A stretch of 64,000 nt of DNA from Streptomyces lincolnensis (GTDB taxonomy: Bacteria > Actinomycetota > Actinomycetes > Streptomycetales > Streptomycetaceae), in assembly GCF_021173675.1 (NCBI RefSeq), contig NZ_JAIHON010000002.1, positions 1 through 64,000 on the forward strand. The letters run 5' to 3'. Under the pieces are notes generated by a model. The model saw only the letters and a program-made list of their open reading frames with translations. It did no database searches and was not told the origin of the DNA. Both the position numbers and the translations under genes were made by a program. Positions 25,999 through 33,890 of the stretch are shown here, in pieces (the first letter of the stretch is position 1; every line of letters begins with the position of its first letter).

Positions 25999-26658
25999 AT
26001 GAGTTTGTTCAGCCGTGGCACGTTCCGCCGCCCGGAGCCCGCCGTAGTTCCCCGTCCCCCCTCCGGTGCGCCCGGCGCCGCCGCCACCGCGGTCCTGCCG
26101 GATCCGGCCCTGGCGGCTCTGACCGGGGAATGGGCCATCGATCCGGCGCACAGCAGGATCGGATTCTCGGTCCGGCACGCGATGGTCACCACGGTGCGCG
26201 GTGCCTTCACGGAATACCAGAGCCGTCTCTACTTCGACGGCCGTGACCCGGCCCGCTCGAAGGCCGAGATCATCCTGTCCACCGCCAGTGTCGACACGGG
26301 AGTGGAGCAACGCGACGCGCATCTGGTCGGGCGTGACTTCCTGGACGCCAGGAGCTATCCGCGGATGCGCTTCGCGAGCACGTCCGTGGATCTGGCGGGC
26401 GCCGATGTCTATCGCATGTCCGGTGACCTCACCATCCGGGACATCACCCGTCCCGTCGTCCTGGAACTGACGTACATAGGCCACGTCACCGACCCCTTCG
26501 GATACGAACGGGTCGGCTTCGACGGCACCACCACCATCGACCGCTCCGAATGGGGCCTGACGTACAACTCCCGGCTGGCCGAAGGCGGAGCCATGGTGAG
26601 CGAGAAGGTGCGTCTGCAGTTCGACATCGCCGCGATCCGCACGCCCCCCGCGGGCTGA
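25999..26658 (+). CDS. YceI-family lipid-binding-like protein
   Basis: A 219-residue protein whose residues 40-215 are a YceI domain: GEWAIDPAHSRIGFSVRHAMVTTVRGAF, IILSTASVDTGVEQRDAHLVGRDFLDARSYPRMRFAS, MSGDLTIRDITRPVVLELTYIG. This lipocalin-like barrel binds polyisoprenoids or amphiphiles. No signal peptide is visible, so unlike E. coli YceI it is probably cytoplasmic. The N-terminal 40 residues are Pro/Ala-rich. ATG at 25999. It is convergent with the XRE regulator, whose stop lies 2 bp away. Confidence 0.9.
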   Translation: MSLFSRGTFRRPEPAVVPRPPSGAPGAAATAVLPDPALAALTGEWAIDPAHSRIGFSVRHAMVTTVRGAFTEYQSRLYFDGRDPARSKAEIILSTASVDTGVEQRDAHLVGRDFLDARSYPRMRFASTSVDLAGADVYRMSGDLTIRDITRPVVLELTYIGHVTDPFGYERVGFDGTTTIDRSEWGLTYNSRLAEGGAMVSEKVRLQFDIAAIRTPPAG

Positions 26659-26659
26659 G

Positions 26660-27520
26660 CTACGCCCGGTGCGCACCGGCGCCGGTGCCGCGGAGCAGGT
26701 CGAGCCTGTCCGCGTCATCGGTACCGGTCGCCGCCGTGTAGGCGACCACGCGCAGATCGGCGCCCGGCACCAGGAGCACGTCGCAGTCGAGCAGGATGTC
26801 GCCGACGGCCGGGTGCCGGACCGTCTTGCGGTCGGTCGCGTGCGGGGCGGCGCCCGTCGGCGTGGCCCAGTGCCGGGCGAAGGCCTCCGACGTGGCCCTC
26901 AGATCCCGCACGAGGGCGTCGAGCCCGGCGTCGGCGGGATACCGGGCGACGGTGTCCTTCAGATCGGCCACGATCGACGCCTCGAAGGCGTCCGGACCGC
27001 GCTCCGACCGGACGGCGAGCGTCGCGGCATGGGCGATGCCGTCGCCGAACAGCGCGCGGGCCAGGTTCCGTTCGGAGACCGGGAGCGCGGAGGCGTCGCC
27101 GATCAGAGCACTCCACAACGGGTTCCACCACACCAGCGTCCAGTCCGCCGCGAACACCCCGATCGGCACGTCGCCGAGTCGCGCGACGAGCCGCTGCACA
27201 CCCGGCGGCACATGGGTGTCGACCGTCCCGTCCCGCGGCGGCAGCAGTCCCGCGCTCCGGTACAGCCGGTCGCGCTCATCGCGGGACAACTGGAGCGTCC
27301 GCGCCAGGGCGGCCACGACCTGGGCCGAGGGGTTCCTCGCCCGCCCCTGCTCCAGACGCAGCACGTAGTCCACCGACAGGCCGGCCAGTTGAGCCACCTC
27401 TTCCCTGCGCAACCCCTGGGCGCGCCGCCCGGGCGTGGCGGTGAACCCGGCGTCGGCGGGGGAGAGGCGGTCGCGCCAGGCGCGCAGCAGCGGCCCGAAG
27501 GCGGAGGGGGAAGCAGCCAT
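26660..27520 (-). CDS. XRE regulator with MmyB-like ligand-binding domain
   Basis: A 286-residue protein. The helix-turn-helix is at about 28-88 (RRAQGLRREEVAQLAGLSVDYVLRLEQGRARNPSAQVVAALARTL), the classic start of the family in which residues 105-280 form an MmyB/PAS-like sensor (VARLGDVPIGVFAADWTLVWWNPLWSALIG, VRHPAVGDILLDCDVLLVPGADLRVVAYTA). Such genes in Streptomyces usually repress a divergent short-chain dehydrogenase, as here. ATG at 27518-27520. It presumably binds the dyad in the 135-bp gap. Confidence 0.92.
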   Translation of the reverse strand: MAASPSAFGPLLRAWRDRLSPADAGFTATPGRRAQGLRREEVAQLAGLSVDYVLRLEQGRARNPSAQVVAALARTLQLSRDERDRLYRSAGLLPPRDGTVDTHVPPGVQRLVARLGDVPIGVFAADWTLVWWNPLWSALIGDASALPVSERNLARALFGDGIAHAATLAVRSERGPDAFEASIVADLKDTVARYPADAGLDALVRDLRATSEAFARHWATPTGAAPHATDRKTVRHPAVGDILLDCDVLLVPGADLRVVAYTAATGTDDADRLDLLRGTGAGAHRA

Positions 27521-27544
27521 GGGGTCATTCTCGCCGCTCGGCGC

Positions 27545-27571
27545 GGGACCAGCCTGGGTACTGCTGGTCCC
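27545..27571. promoter_or_regulatory. Dyad operator GGGACCAG-N11-CTGGTCCC between XRE regulator and SDR gene
   Basis: Perfect 8-bp arms (27545-27552 and 27564-27571), arm centres 19 bp apart, located 25 bp from the regulator start and 85 bp from the SDR start. Divergent position and symmetry suit a dimeric helix-turn-helix repressor acting on both genes. Confidence 0.7.
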
Positions 27572-27655
27572 AGTGACGGGCAGGGCACTGGCTGCGGGGA
27601 GTGAAGACGGCGAGCGTGGGGCGCGTTCGACGTCCGACCCCCGAAGGAGCCACCC

Positions 27656-28615
27656 ATGCAGCACGCCCGGTCCACCCGGCATCGCCACCCCGCGCGGCAC
27701 ACCCTCGTGATGACGGGCGCGCGTCGCGGGATCGGCCGCGCCGCCGCAGAACGCATCCTCGCCGCCGCGCCGGACACGCACCTGCTCGTGGTGGCGCGGG
27801 CCGACTCGGGCGTACGGCTGTCCGCGGAGCTCGGCGCGGGCGGGCACGCGGTCTCGCACGTCGCGGCCGACCTCGCCTCGCTCGACAGCGTCCGCTCGGC
27901 CGCCGCCGACATCCGCGAGCGGCTCGACCGCGGTGAACTCCCGCCCCTGCACGGCTTCGTGGGCAACGCGGGCATCCAGTACACGAACGCGCTGACGCGG
28001 GGACCCGAGGGGCTGGAGGCCACCTTCACCGTCAACGTGCTCGCCAACCACCTCTTCGTCCGCCTGCTCCAGGACCGCCTCACGGCTCCCGCCCGTGTCG
28101 TGATCACCGTCAGCGACACCCACTTCGGGGACTTCCGGCACAACCTGGGCATGGTGCCCGGCCCGGCCTGGCGGTCCCCGGACGTGCTGGCCCGCACCGG
28201 AGCCTTCCCCCGCCCGGACACCACGGTCGCCGGCCGCACCGCGTACTCCACGAGCAAGCTGGCCGCACTCCACCTCGTGCACGAGCTGGCCCGCCGGCTG
28301 CCGGCCGGCATCGACGTCGTCGCCCACAACCCGGGCTTCGTCCCCGGCACGGACCTGGCCCGCGACGCCGGTCCCCTCGCCCGGTTCGCGATGCGCCGGA
28401 TCATGCCGGCACTGACCCTCACCCCGTTCGCGACCGGCCGCGCCGCCGCGGGCCGCCTCCTCGCCGACGTCGTCCTCGGCCGCACCGAGGCGGCGACCGG
28501 GTCCTACGTCGACCGCGCTCGCGTGGCCCGTTCGTCCGAGGAGTCCTACGACCCGCGACGCGAAGGCGACCTCTGGGAGGCGGCCGAACGGCTCACCGCG
28601 GCCCGCACCGGCTGA
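27656..28615 (+). CDS. Short-chain dehydrogenase/reductase (retinol/protochlorophyllide-type)
   Basis: A 319-residue SDR. The NAD(P)-binding motif TGARRGIGRAAAERI is near 20-34 (TGxxxGIG), with NAGIQ (NAG motif) near 103, TVNVLANHLFV, and catalytic YSTSKLAALHLVHELARRL near 199-217 (YxxxK). The Arg-rich segment after the Gly motif favours NADPH. The insert around TVSDTHFGDF and YSTSKLA resembles retinol-dehydrogenase-like SDRs. It is controlled, by position, by the divergent XRE-MmyB regulator. ATG at 27656 after AGGAGCCACCC. The substrate is unknown, probably a small carbonyl or xenobiotic. Confidence 0.92.
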   Translation: MQHARSTRHRHPARHTLVMTGARRGIGRAAAERILAAAPDTHLLVVARADSGVRLSAELGAGGHAVSHVAADLASLDSVRSAAADIRERLDRGELPPLHGFVGNAGIQYTNALTRGPEGLEATFTVNVLANHLFVRLLQDRLTAPARVVITVSDTHFGDFRHNLGMVPGPAWRSPDVLARTGAFPRPDTTVAGRTAYSTSKLAALHLVHELARRLPAGIDVVAHNPGFVPGTDLARDAGPLARFAMRRIMPALTLTPFATGRAAAGRLLADVVLGRTEAATGSYVDRARVARSSEESYDPRREGDLWEAAERLTAARTG

Positions 28616-28645
28616 CTGTCCCGCACCACGGGCGAGAACGCGCCG

Positions 28646-28678
28646 CAACGATCGTTTGTGGCCGGTAAACGATCGTTG
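28646..28678. promoter_or_regulatory. Perfect 12-bp inverted repeat operator of the XRE/ImmA operon
   Basis: CAACGATCGTTT at 28646-28657 and its exact complement at 28667-28678. Each arm itself contains the 10-bp palindrome AACGATCGTT, so two complete palindromes sit 21 bp apart (two helical turns). The right one overlaps the -35 box TTGAGA. This is an ideal site for cooperative binding of two dimers of the first gene's XRE regulator. Confidence 0.85.
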
Positions 28679-28704
28679 AGAGTTGTGTGCGAGACGCGTA
28701 GGGT
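28676..28704 (+). promoter_or_regulatory. Sigma-70-type promoter of the XRE/ImmA/MAB_1171c operon
   Basis: -35 TTGAGA at 28676-28681, 17-bp spacer, -10 TAGGGT at 28699-28704, with about 40 nt of leader to the GTG at 28749. The -35 is covered by the right palindrome of the operator, implying repression by steric block. Confidence 0.75.
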
Positions 28705-28748
28705 GCCGCGCAGTCCATAACGGCCCCTGAATCCCGAGGAGTTCATCG

Positions 28749-29360
28749 GTGGAGCTCTCCGTCCGGCTCCCCGGGACGCTGCAGCGCCTGGAGAGCCTGA
28801 TCGCGGAGCGGGGACTGGAGCGGTCCGCCGTACTGGATCCGGCCGACCTGGCGGCGCGGACGGCCCTGCCCGAGCACACCGTCCTGACGCTGCTGCGCGG
28901 TGGCGCGGTCCCCGAGGACACGGTCAACGACCGGGTGCGGGTGCGCATTCACACGCTGGCCCAGGGCTATCTGGCGCGCAGCGGCAAACGGATGTCCGAC
29001 CTCGCCGCCGACATCTCCCGGTCCCTCGGCGTCTCCGACTACTGGGCACGCCAGGTGTGCGACGGACGGAAGATGCCCAGCGTCGAGCTCCTGCACGGAC
29101 TGGTCCGGTTCTTCGACGTCGAGGGCGGGGAGGCGTTCTTCACCGCCTCCGCGGACGAGGCGCTCCACCGCGCCCTGCTGCCCGCCCTGCGCCGCCTCGA
29201 ACAGAGCGAACAGGACCCGGTGCAGGCGCTGCTCGACCGGTACGGCGTCAGCGGAGCGGACCTGCGGTCGCACGGATCGATCACCCGTGACCAGCTCGAA
29301 CGGGTCCTCGAGGGAGTACTGCGGTCGGTGCTGCCCGCGGAGGGAGAGACTCACCGATGA
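28749..29360 (+). CDS. XRE-family regulator, first gene of a four-gene membrane-signalling-type operon
   Basis: A 203-residue regulator. Residues 1-60 are a helical region with a possible first helix-turn-helix (DLAARTALPEHTVLTLLRGG). A second one lies at about 80-120 (MSDLAADISRSLGVSDYWARQVCDGRKMPSVELLHGLVRFFDVEGG), giving a DNA-binding domain of the kind used by developmental regulators. The C-terminal tail is helical and acidic. GTG start behind CGAGGAG. The stop overlaps the next ATG by 4 bp, so it is coupled to the ImmA/IrrE-like protein. It probably represses its own promoter through the twin palindrome upstream. Confidence 0.85.
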   Translation: MELSVRLPGTLQRLESLIAERGLERSAVLDPADLAARTALPEHTVLTLLRGGAVPEDTVNDRVRVRIHTLAQGYLARSGKRMSDLAADISRSLGVSDYWARQVCDGRKMPSVELLHGLVRFFDVEGGEAFFTASADEALHRALLPALRRLEQSEQDPVQALLDRYGVSGADLRSHGSITRDQLERVLEGVLRSVLPAEGETHR

Positions 29361-29965
29361 GCGCGAAGGCGATGAAGTCCCTACTGGCCGAACTCGGCGC
29401 GGAGGCGGCCACCACCGTACGGCGGCCGGCCGAGCCGAAGACCGTCATGGAGGAGTTCTGCCGCGCGATGAGCGTCCGCAAGGGACGCCCGATCCAGCTG
29501 GTGTTCCGCGCGTTCCCGCCGGACGTCCCCGTCTCGGGCCTGCGCCTGGACCTGGGGGACCGCTCCGTCGTGGTCGTCGAGCACAGCATGGTCCCCGAGG
29601 CCCAGCTCGTCATTCTCGGCCACGAGCTGTGGCACGAGGAACACGGCGACTGCGGGCACCACATCGCCGGCCTGCCCACCGCGGCCCGCGCCCGGCCCGT
29701 CGACCAGACCCCCGAGGCGCTGCGGCGGGCCGCCCAACAGGTCCTGGCCGCCGAGCAGGTCCCCGTCGAGGCGATCATGACCGCGGCGGCCCGGGCGGAC
29801 TCCGCCGACGAGCACGAAGTGCAGGCGGAGACCTTCGGGCTGCTCTTCGGCCGGGAGGTCCGCACCTGGATGACCGGACGCTACGCGCGGGGCCCGGTCA
29901 ACACGGCGACCGTCGAGGGCCGCATCAACCTCTCGCTCCTGGACCGGGGCGGACGCATCCTCTGA
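29357..29965 (+). CDS. ImmA/IrrE-like metalloprotein (HELWH)
   Basis: A 202-residue soluble protein. A zinc-protease signature HELWHEEHGDCGHH (HExxH at 89-93) follows a beta-rich segment (GLRLDLGDRSVVVVEHSMVPEAQLVILG), as in the ImmA/IrrE peptidase family, whose members often cleave a partner XRE repressor. The partner here would be the preceding gene product, with which it overlaps by 4 bp. A later acidic ligand could lie in DEHEVQAETFGLLFG near 155-168 (E-x-x-A-type glutamate). Database names such as 'toxin' exist for this group, but nothing here shows toxicity. It ends by a TGATG overlap with the third gene. Confidence 0.78.
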   Translation: MSAKAMKSLLAELGAEAATTVRRPAEPKTVMEEFCRAMSVRKGRPIQLVFRAFPPDVPVSGLRLDLGDRSVVVVEHSMVPEAQLVILGHELWHEEHGDCGHHIAGLPTAARARPVDQTPEALRRAAQQVLAAEQVPVEAIMTAAARADSADEHEVQAETFGLLFGREVRTWMTGRYARGPVNTATVEGRINLSLLDRGGRIL

Positions 29966-31152
29966 TGAGCCTGGACGTCCAGATCCCCTACGCCCTGCCG
30001 ACCGCCCTGCTGGCCCTCGCGCTCGTCCTGAAGTTCTCCACGCTCGTACGCGCCTGGCGCGACCCCGATGTACGGGCCACCACCCTGCTGCTGACCTGGG
30101 CGACCGCCGTCCTCGTCGTCATCACCCCGGTCAACATCGACCGGCTGAACAGGCTCACCGGCGTCCCCAACATCGCCTCCCCCTGGGCCTACTCCTTCCT
30201 CACGGCGTTCTGCGCGACCGGCCTCACCATGATCATGCGGTGGCGGGAGGAGCCGTCGGAGCGGCGGCGCCGCCGGATCCGCCGCATCTACTGGATCTAC
30301 GCCGGGATCGTCGTCGGCCTCTGGGTGACGTTCCTGCCGGCCGACGTGCCCGAGCCGCGCATCTACGACCTGGACACCTACTACGCGAGCACGCCGTGGA
30401 TGCGCGAGCACATCCTGCTCTACCTCTCCGCCCACATGGTGTCGTCGCTGGTCTCGGCCTGGATGCTGTGGAAGTGGTTCCCCGAGGTCGGCAACCGCTG
30501 GCTGAAGACGGGGGTGGTCCTCCTCCAGCTCGGCAACGCCTCCGGTCTCCTCTTCGACGCCGCGAAACTGACCGCCATCGGCGCCCGCTGGTCCGGCGGC
30601 GACCTCGACTTCTTCAGCACCCGCGCGGCGCCGCCGTTCGCGCTCCTGGAAGCGATCCTGGTCGCCCTCGGCTTCATCACCCCCCAGGCGGGCCCCTTCC
30701 TCATCCGGTGGTTCCGTGACCAGCGGGACTACCGCAGGCTGCGCCCGCTGTGGCGGGCGGTGCGGGTCCTGGGGCCGGCCGCGGCACCGGCCCGCTTCGG
30801 CTTCCTGGCCCCGCTGGACCTGCGCCTGTTGCAGCGCCAGCAGCGCATCCACGACGCCCTGCGCCTGCTCGGCCCGTACTACGACCACGGGCTCTACCGG
30901 CGCGTGTACACGGCGGCCGCCGACCGGCACCCGGAGGCGAGGGCCCGGGGCATCGCCGGTGCCGTCGCCCTCCAGACGGCCATCGACGCCTTCCGGCGCC
31001 GGGCCCCGCACACCGCCGACGGGCCCGCGCAGATCGGTACCGGCGTCAGCGATCACCTCGACGCCATCTCCCAGGCCCTCGTCCGTCCCCGCCGCCTCGA
31101 CCGGATCCGCCGGCGGGTCACCAGCACAGAAAGCGCGAACGCCCATGCCTGA
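29965..31152 (+). CDS. MAB_1171c/DUF6545-type polytopic membrane protein
   Basis: A 395-residue protein. About seven hydrophobic segments occupy residues 8-245 (LPTALLALALVLKFSTLV, ATTLLLTWATAVLVVITP, WAYSFLTAFCATGLTMIM, IYWIYAGIVVGLWVTFLP, HILLYLSAHMVSSLVSAWML, TGVVLLQLGNASGLLFDAAKL, ALLEAILVALGFITPQAGPFLI). A cytoplasmic helical tail of about 150 residues follows, rich in Arg, with LQRQQRIHDALRLLGPYYDHGLY. This matches the family often annotated as putative transporter MAB_1171c, which regularly accompanies XRE and ImmA-like genes in actinobacteria. Topology resembles a seven-helix sensor as much as a transporter. Function unknown. Confidence 0.82.
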   Translation: MSLDVQIPYALPTALLALALVLKFSTLVRAWRDPDVRATTLLLTWATAVLVVITPVNIDRLNRLTGVPNIASPWAYSFLTAFCATGLTMIMRWREEPSERRRRRIRRIYWIYAGIVVGLWVTFLPADVPEPRIYDLDTYYASTPWMREHILLYLSAHMVSSLVSAWMLWKWFPEVGNRWLKTGVVLLQLGNASGLLFDAAKLTAIGARWSGGDLDFFSTRAAPPFALLEAILVALGFITPQAGPFLIRWFRDQRDYRRLRPLWRAVRVLGPAAAPARFGFLAPLDLRLLQRQQRIHDALRLLGPYYDHGLYRRVYTAAADRHPEARARGIAGAVALQTAIDAFRRRAPHTADGPAQIGTGVSDHLDAISQALVRPRRLDRIRRRVTSTESANAHA

Positions 31153-32545
31153 CAGATCCACCACCGGCCGGCCCGTCGCGGTCGTCATAGGCGCGAGCGC
31201 CACCGGTCTGCTCACCGCGGCCGCCCTCGCCGAGTTCGCCGACGTCACCCTCGTCGAACGCGACGTCCTGCCCGACGGGCCCCGTCCGCGCCGGGGCGTT
31301 CCGCAGGCCCGGCACGCGCACCTGGTGTGGAGCGGCGGCGCCCGCGCCTTCGACGCGTTGCTGCCGGGTCTCGTCGGCGACATCGTCGCCAGCGGCGGCC
31401 GGCGCGTCCACATCATGCGCGACATGGTCTCCAGGGCTCCGAACGAGATCTGGTTCCGCCGCTTCACCGCGACCCACCACCGCAACCTGGTGTGCTCGCG
31501 CGACCTGCTCGACCACGTCCTGCGCGACCGCGTCCTGGCCGACGAGCGCGTGACCCTGCGCCAGGACACCGCCGTCCTCGGCCTCACCGGTAGCGCCGCC
31601 CGTGTCACCGGTGTCCGCATCCGCACCGGAGACACCGAGACCACCCTGAGCGCCGACCTGGTCGTGGACGCCTCCGGCCGCGGCTCGCGCACCCCTCACT
31701 GGCTCGCCGATCTCGGCCTGCCCAAGGTCACCGAACGCCAGGTCGACTCCGGGCTCGCCTACGCCACCCGCCTCTTCCGCGCCCCCGGCACCGCCACCGG
31801 CATCAGCTTCCCCCTGGTCAACGTGCAGGCCAACCCCGCCAAGGCGCCCGGGCAGGGCGGCATCATCCTGCCCATCGAGGGCGACCGCTGGATCGTCACC
31901 CTCGCCGGCACCCGGGGCGGCGAACCCACCCACGACCCCGACGCGTTCATCGCCTTCGCCCTCGGCCTCGGCGACCCCGTCATCGGCGAACTCCTCAAGG
32001 ACGCCGAGCCGATCGGCGACGTCGCGACCACCCGCTCCACCGCCAACCACCGCCGCTACTACGAGAAGATGAAGCGCTGGCCCGACGGCTTCACCGTCCT
32101 CGGCGACGCCGTGGCCGCCTACAACCCGGTCTACGGCCACGGCCTGAGCGTCGCCGCCCAGTGCGCCCTCGCCGTCCGCGACGTCCTGCGCACCACCCTC
32201 CTGACCGCCCCCGGCACCGCCCGCCGCCTCCAGCGCGCCGCGGTCCGCCCCGTCGCCGCGGCCTGGGACCTGGCCGTAGGACAGGACGCCTTCTACCCGG
32301 GCGCCGCCACCACGCCCCCCACCGCCACCGAGCGGCTCCTCGCCCGCTACGTCGACCACGCCGTCGCCACCGGCGCCCGCAACCCCCGCGCCCTCGGCGC
32401 CCTCCTGGACGTGATGAGCCTCGAAAAGCCGGCCACCCGCCTCTTCTCGCCCGACATGCTGATCCCGATGCTCTTCGGCCCGAGGAAACCGCACCTCCAG
32501 GGGCCGCCGCTGTCGGAGTCGGAGCGGAAGACGGCCATCTCCTGA
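31145..32545 (+). CDS. FAD-dependent monooxygenase/oxidoreductase
   Basis: A 466-residue flavoprotein. FAD-binding start VAVVIGASATGLLTAAALAEF near 11-31 (the GxGxxG is GASATG), mid motif DLVVDASGRGSRTPHWL near 172-188, and the GD box FTVLGDAVAAYNPVYGHGLSVAAQCA near 314-339, all typical of group A flavin monooxygenases and halogenase/geranylgeranyl-reductase-like proteins. The lack of the ring-hydroxylase H-P-x-x-G-x-G motif (here NPVYGHG) is characteristic of the subfamily clustered with MAB_1171c proteins. It overlaps the previous gene by 8 bp and so is part of the same operon. It may make or modify a lipophilic signal. Confidence 0.85.
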   Translation: MPDRSTTGRPVAVVIGASATGLLTAAALAEFADVTLVERDVLPDGPRPRRGVPQARHAHLVWSGGARAFDALLPGLVGDIVASGGRRVHIMRDMVSRAPNEIWFRRFTATHHRNLVCSRDLLDHVLRDRVLADERVTLRQDTAVLGLTGSAARVTGVRIRTGDTETTLSADLVVDASGRGSRTPHWLADLGLPKVTERQVDSGLAYATRLFRAPGTATGISFPLVNVQANPAKAPGQGGIILPIEGDRWIVTLAGTRGGEPTHDPDAFIAFALGLGDPVIGELLKDAEPIGDVATTRSTANHRRYYEKMKRWPDGFTVLGDAVAAYNPVYGHGLSVAAQCALAVRDVLRTTLLTAPGTARRLQRAAVRPVAAAWDLAVGQDAFYPGAATTPPTATERLLARYVDHAVATGARNPRALGALLDVMSLEKPATRLFSPDMLIPMLFGPRKPHLQGPPLSESERKTAIS

Positions 32546-32588
32546 CCGTCGCCAGGTCCGTCGGGGCGGGAGGCGGCGCCGGAGCGGG

Positions 32589-32774
32589 TCAGGGAAGCGG
32601 GACCGAGCGCAGCACGGGACGGTTCCCGGTTTGCACGACGACATGGCCCGCGTCACCTCCCGGCACCAGGAGCGCGGGGTGCTCGTCGAAGGTCAGCTGT
32701 GGATACGACGGCGACAGGCGCGGCGCGGCGGCGCCGGTGCCGGTCGGGCCCACGCGCAGGTCGATCGAGATCAC
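32589..32774 (-). CDS. Small protein of unknown function (61 residues)
   Basis: A short frame with a GTG start at 32772-32774, AAGAGG nine bases upstream, about 85% G/C at third positions and no rare codons. It reads VISIDLRVGPTGTGAAAPRL then SPSYPQLTFDEHPALLVPGG, ending in RPVLRSVPLP. It lies 87 bp downstream of the FAD-binding-subunit gene on the same strand, so the two could be cotranscribed. I recognise no family. Coding is supported by base bias only. Confidence 0.45.
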   Translation of the reverse strand: MISIDLRVGPTGTGAAAPRLSPSYPQLTFDEHPALLVPGGDAGHVVVQTGNRPVLRSVPLP

Positions 32775-32861
32775 TGGCCACAACCTCTTGCCGCCTGGGA
32801 CGACCGATCGCCACGCGGGAAGGTTGTACGCGCCCGCGATCCGTCGCCGCCGGCAGGGCCC

Positions 32862-33587
32862 TCAGCCGTTCGCGGCGCGCGCCAGCACGTCGGTGACCTG
32901 CTCGCTCACCGCGTCCCACGCGGTGGAGGGCAGCGTGCCGACCGCCGTGCCGCGCAGGGCGTCGAGCACCTGCCGGGTCCCGCCCTCGGCCGCGACACCG
33001 TCGCCGACCACCTCGTAGCCGTCGCGGACGGCGACCCGAAGGCTCCGGGGCCCGCCGTCGTCACCGGCGTGCACGGCGGAGGCGACGACGAGGGGCGGCG
33101 GCCCGCCCGCCTCGGCGTCGAGCTTGCGGTATCCGCTGACGATCGGATCGCGCCACCGCAGACTGAGGATGAGGTGACGTTTCGCCAGGACCTCGGCGAA
33201 GTCGGTCTCGCGCACCCGGTCGGTCTCCAGCACCGTGGCACGGGCGCCGAGCACGAGGGCGGGGGGCAGCAGACACCGCAGCGTGCTGCCGACGATGTTG
33301 CCCCCCACCGTGGCCGTCCGGCGCACGGCACCGGTCCCCACGGTCGCCGCCGCCCGGCGCAGCACCTCCGGCATCCGGTCGTCGAGCTCGTTCAACACCA
33401 CGGCACCGCCCAGCAGTTCGCGCTCGACGACGGTGGCCTCCGGCAGTTCGCGCAGGGACATCGCCTGCTCCGGGAAGCCGTCCCGTTGCCAGGTGGCCCA
33501 CACGAGCGTCGCGCCCCCGATCGGCACCGCCCCTTCGGCCAGGCACCGCTGCGCTTCGGACACGGACGTGGGCAGACGCAACAGCAC
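32862..33587 (-). CDS. FAD-binding subunit of molybdopterin dehydrogenase family, solitary
   Basis: About 241 residues of the CO-dehydrogenase medium-subunit/xanthine-dehydrogenase FAD domain: EAQRCLAEGAVPIGGATLVWATW (first FAD loop), VGTGAVRRTATVGGNIVGST (the conserved TxGGNI motif) and a C-terminal CO_deh_flav_C-like half. These subunits normally work with a [2Fe-2S] protein and a molybdenum subunit encoded alongside; neither is present here. The GTG at 33585-33587 with AGGCAGG upstream is chosen. It may have been recruited as a stand-alone flavoprotein or may partner distant subunits. Confidence 0.8.
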   Translation of the reverse strand: MLLRLPTSVSEAQRCLAEGAVPIGGATLVWATWQRDGFPEQAMSLRELPEATVVERELLGGAVVLNELDDRMPEVLRRAAATVGTGAVRRTATVGGNIVGSTLRCLLPPALVLGARATVLETDRVRETDFAEVLAKRHLILSLRWRDPIVSGYRKLDAEAGGPPPLVVASAVHAGDDGGPRSLRVAVRDGYEVVGDGVAAEGGTRQVLDALRGTAVGTLPSTAWDAVSEQVTDVLARAANG

Positions 33588-33890
33588 GTCGAGTGACCTG
33601 CCTTTCCGGAGAGCCGGCCGAGGGGAGGGGGGCGGGGACACCTCGGCCAGGTGATCACGACATGGCGCATTCTCTCCGGGCGGTCGGGGGCGCGTACAGG
33701 GCTCAACTCCTCGTCCCGTGCGCCCCTTACGCGCGGTCGCCTCCCCCGGGGAGCGCCAACGGCCGTCGCGGACGCATCAAGGCCCCGCCGGGTTGTACAT
33801 AATCGAACGGATTGCTCATGGCGCGGACGGTGCGTTTGAATCCCGGTGCGCTCCGGCGGGGGGTCGGGGCCGGATGTCACTGGGGGAGAC
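33588..33890. other. 303-bp intergenic region
   Basis: The divergent gap between the FAD-binding subunit and the secreted propeller gene. I see no gene, no long inverted repeat and no clear promoter hexamers. It holds the ribosome-binding site GGGGGAGAC for the downstream gene. Confidence 0.5.

Noticed and set aside
28749..29965. XRE plus ImmA-like pair as a simple toxin-antitoxin module or prophage remnant
   Set aside because: The pair is locked by overlaps into a longer operon with membrane and flavin genes, there are no phage genes or integrase, and codon bias equals that of neighbours.
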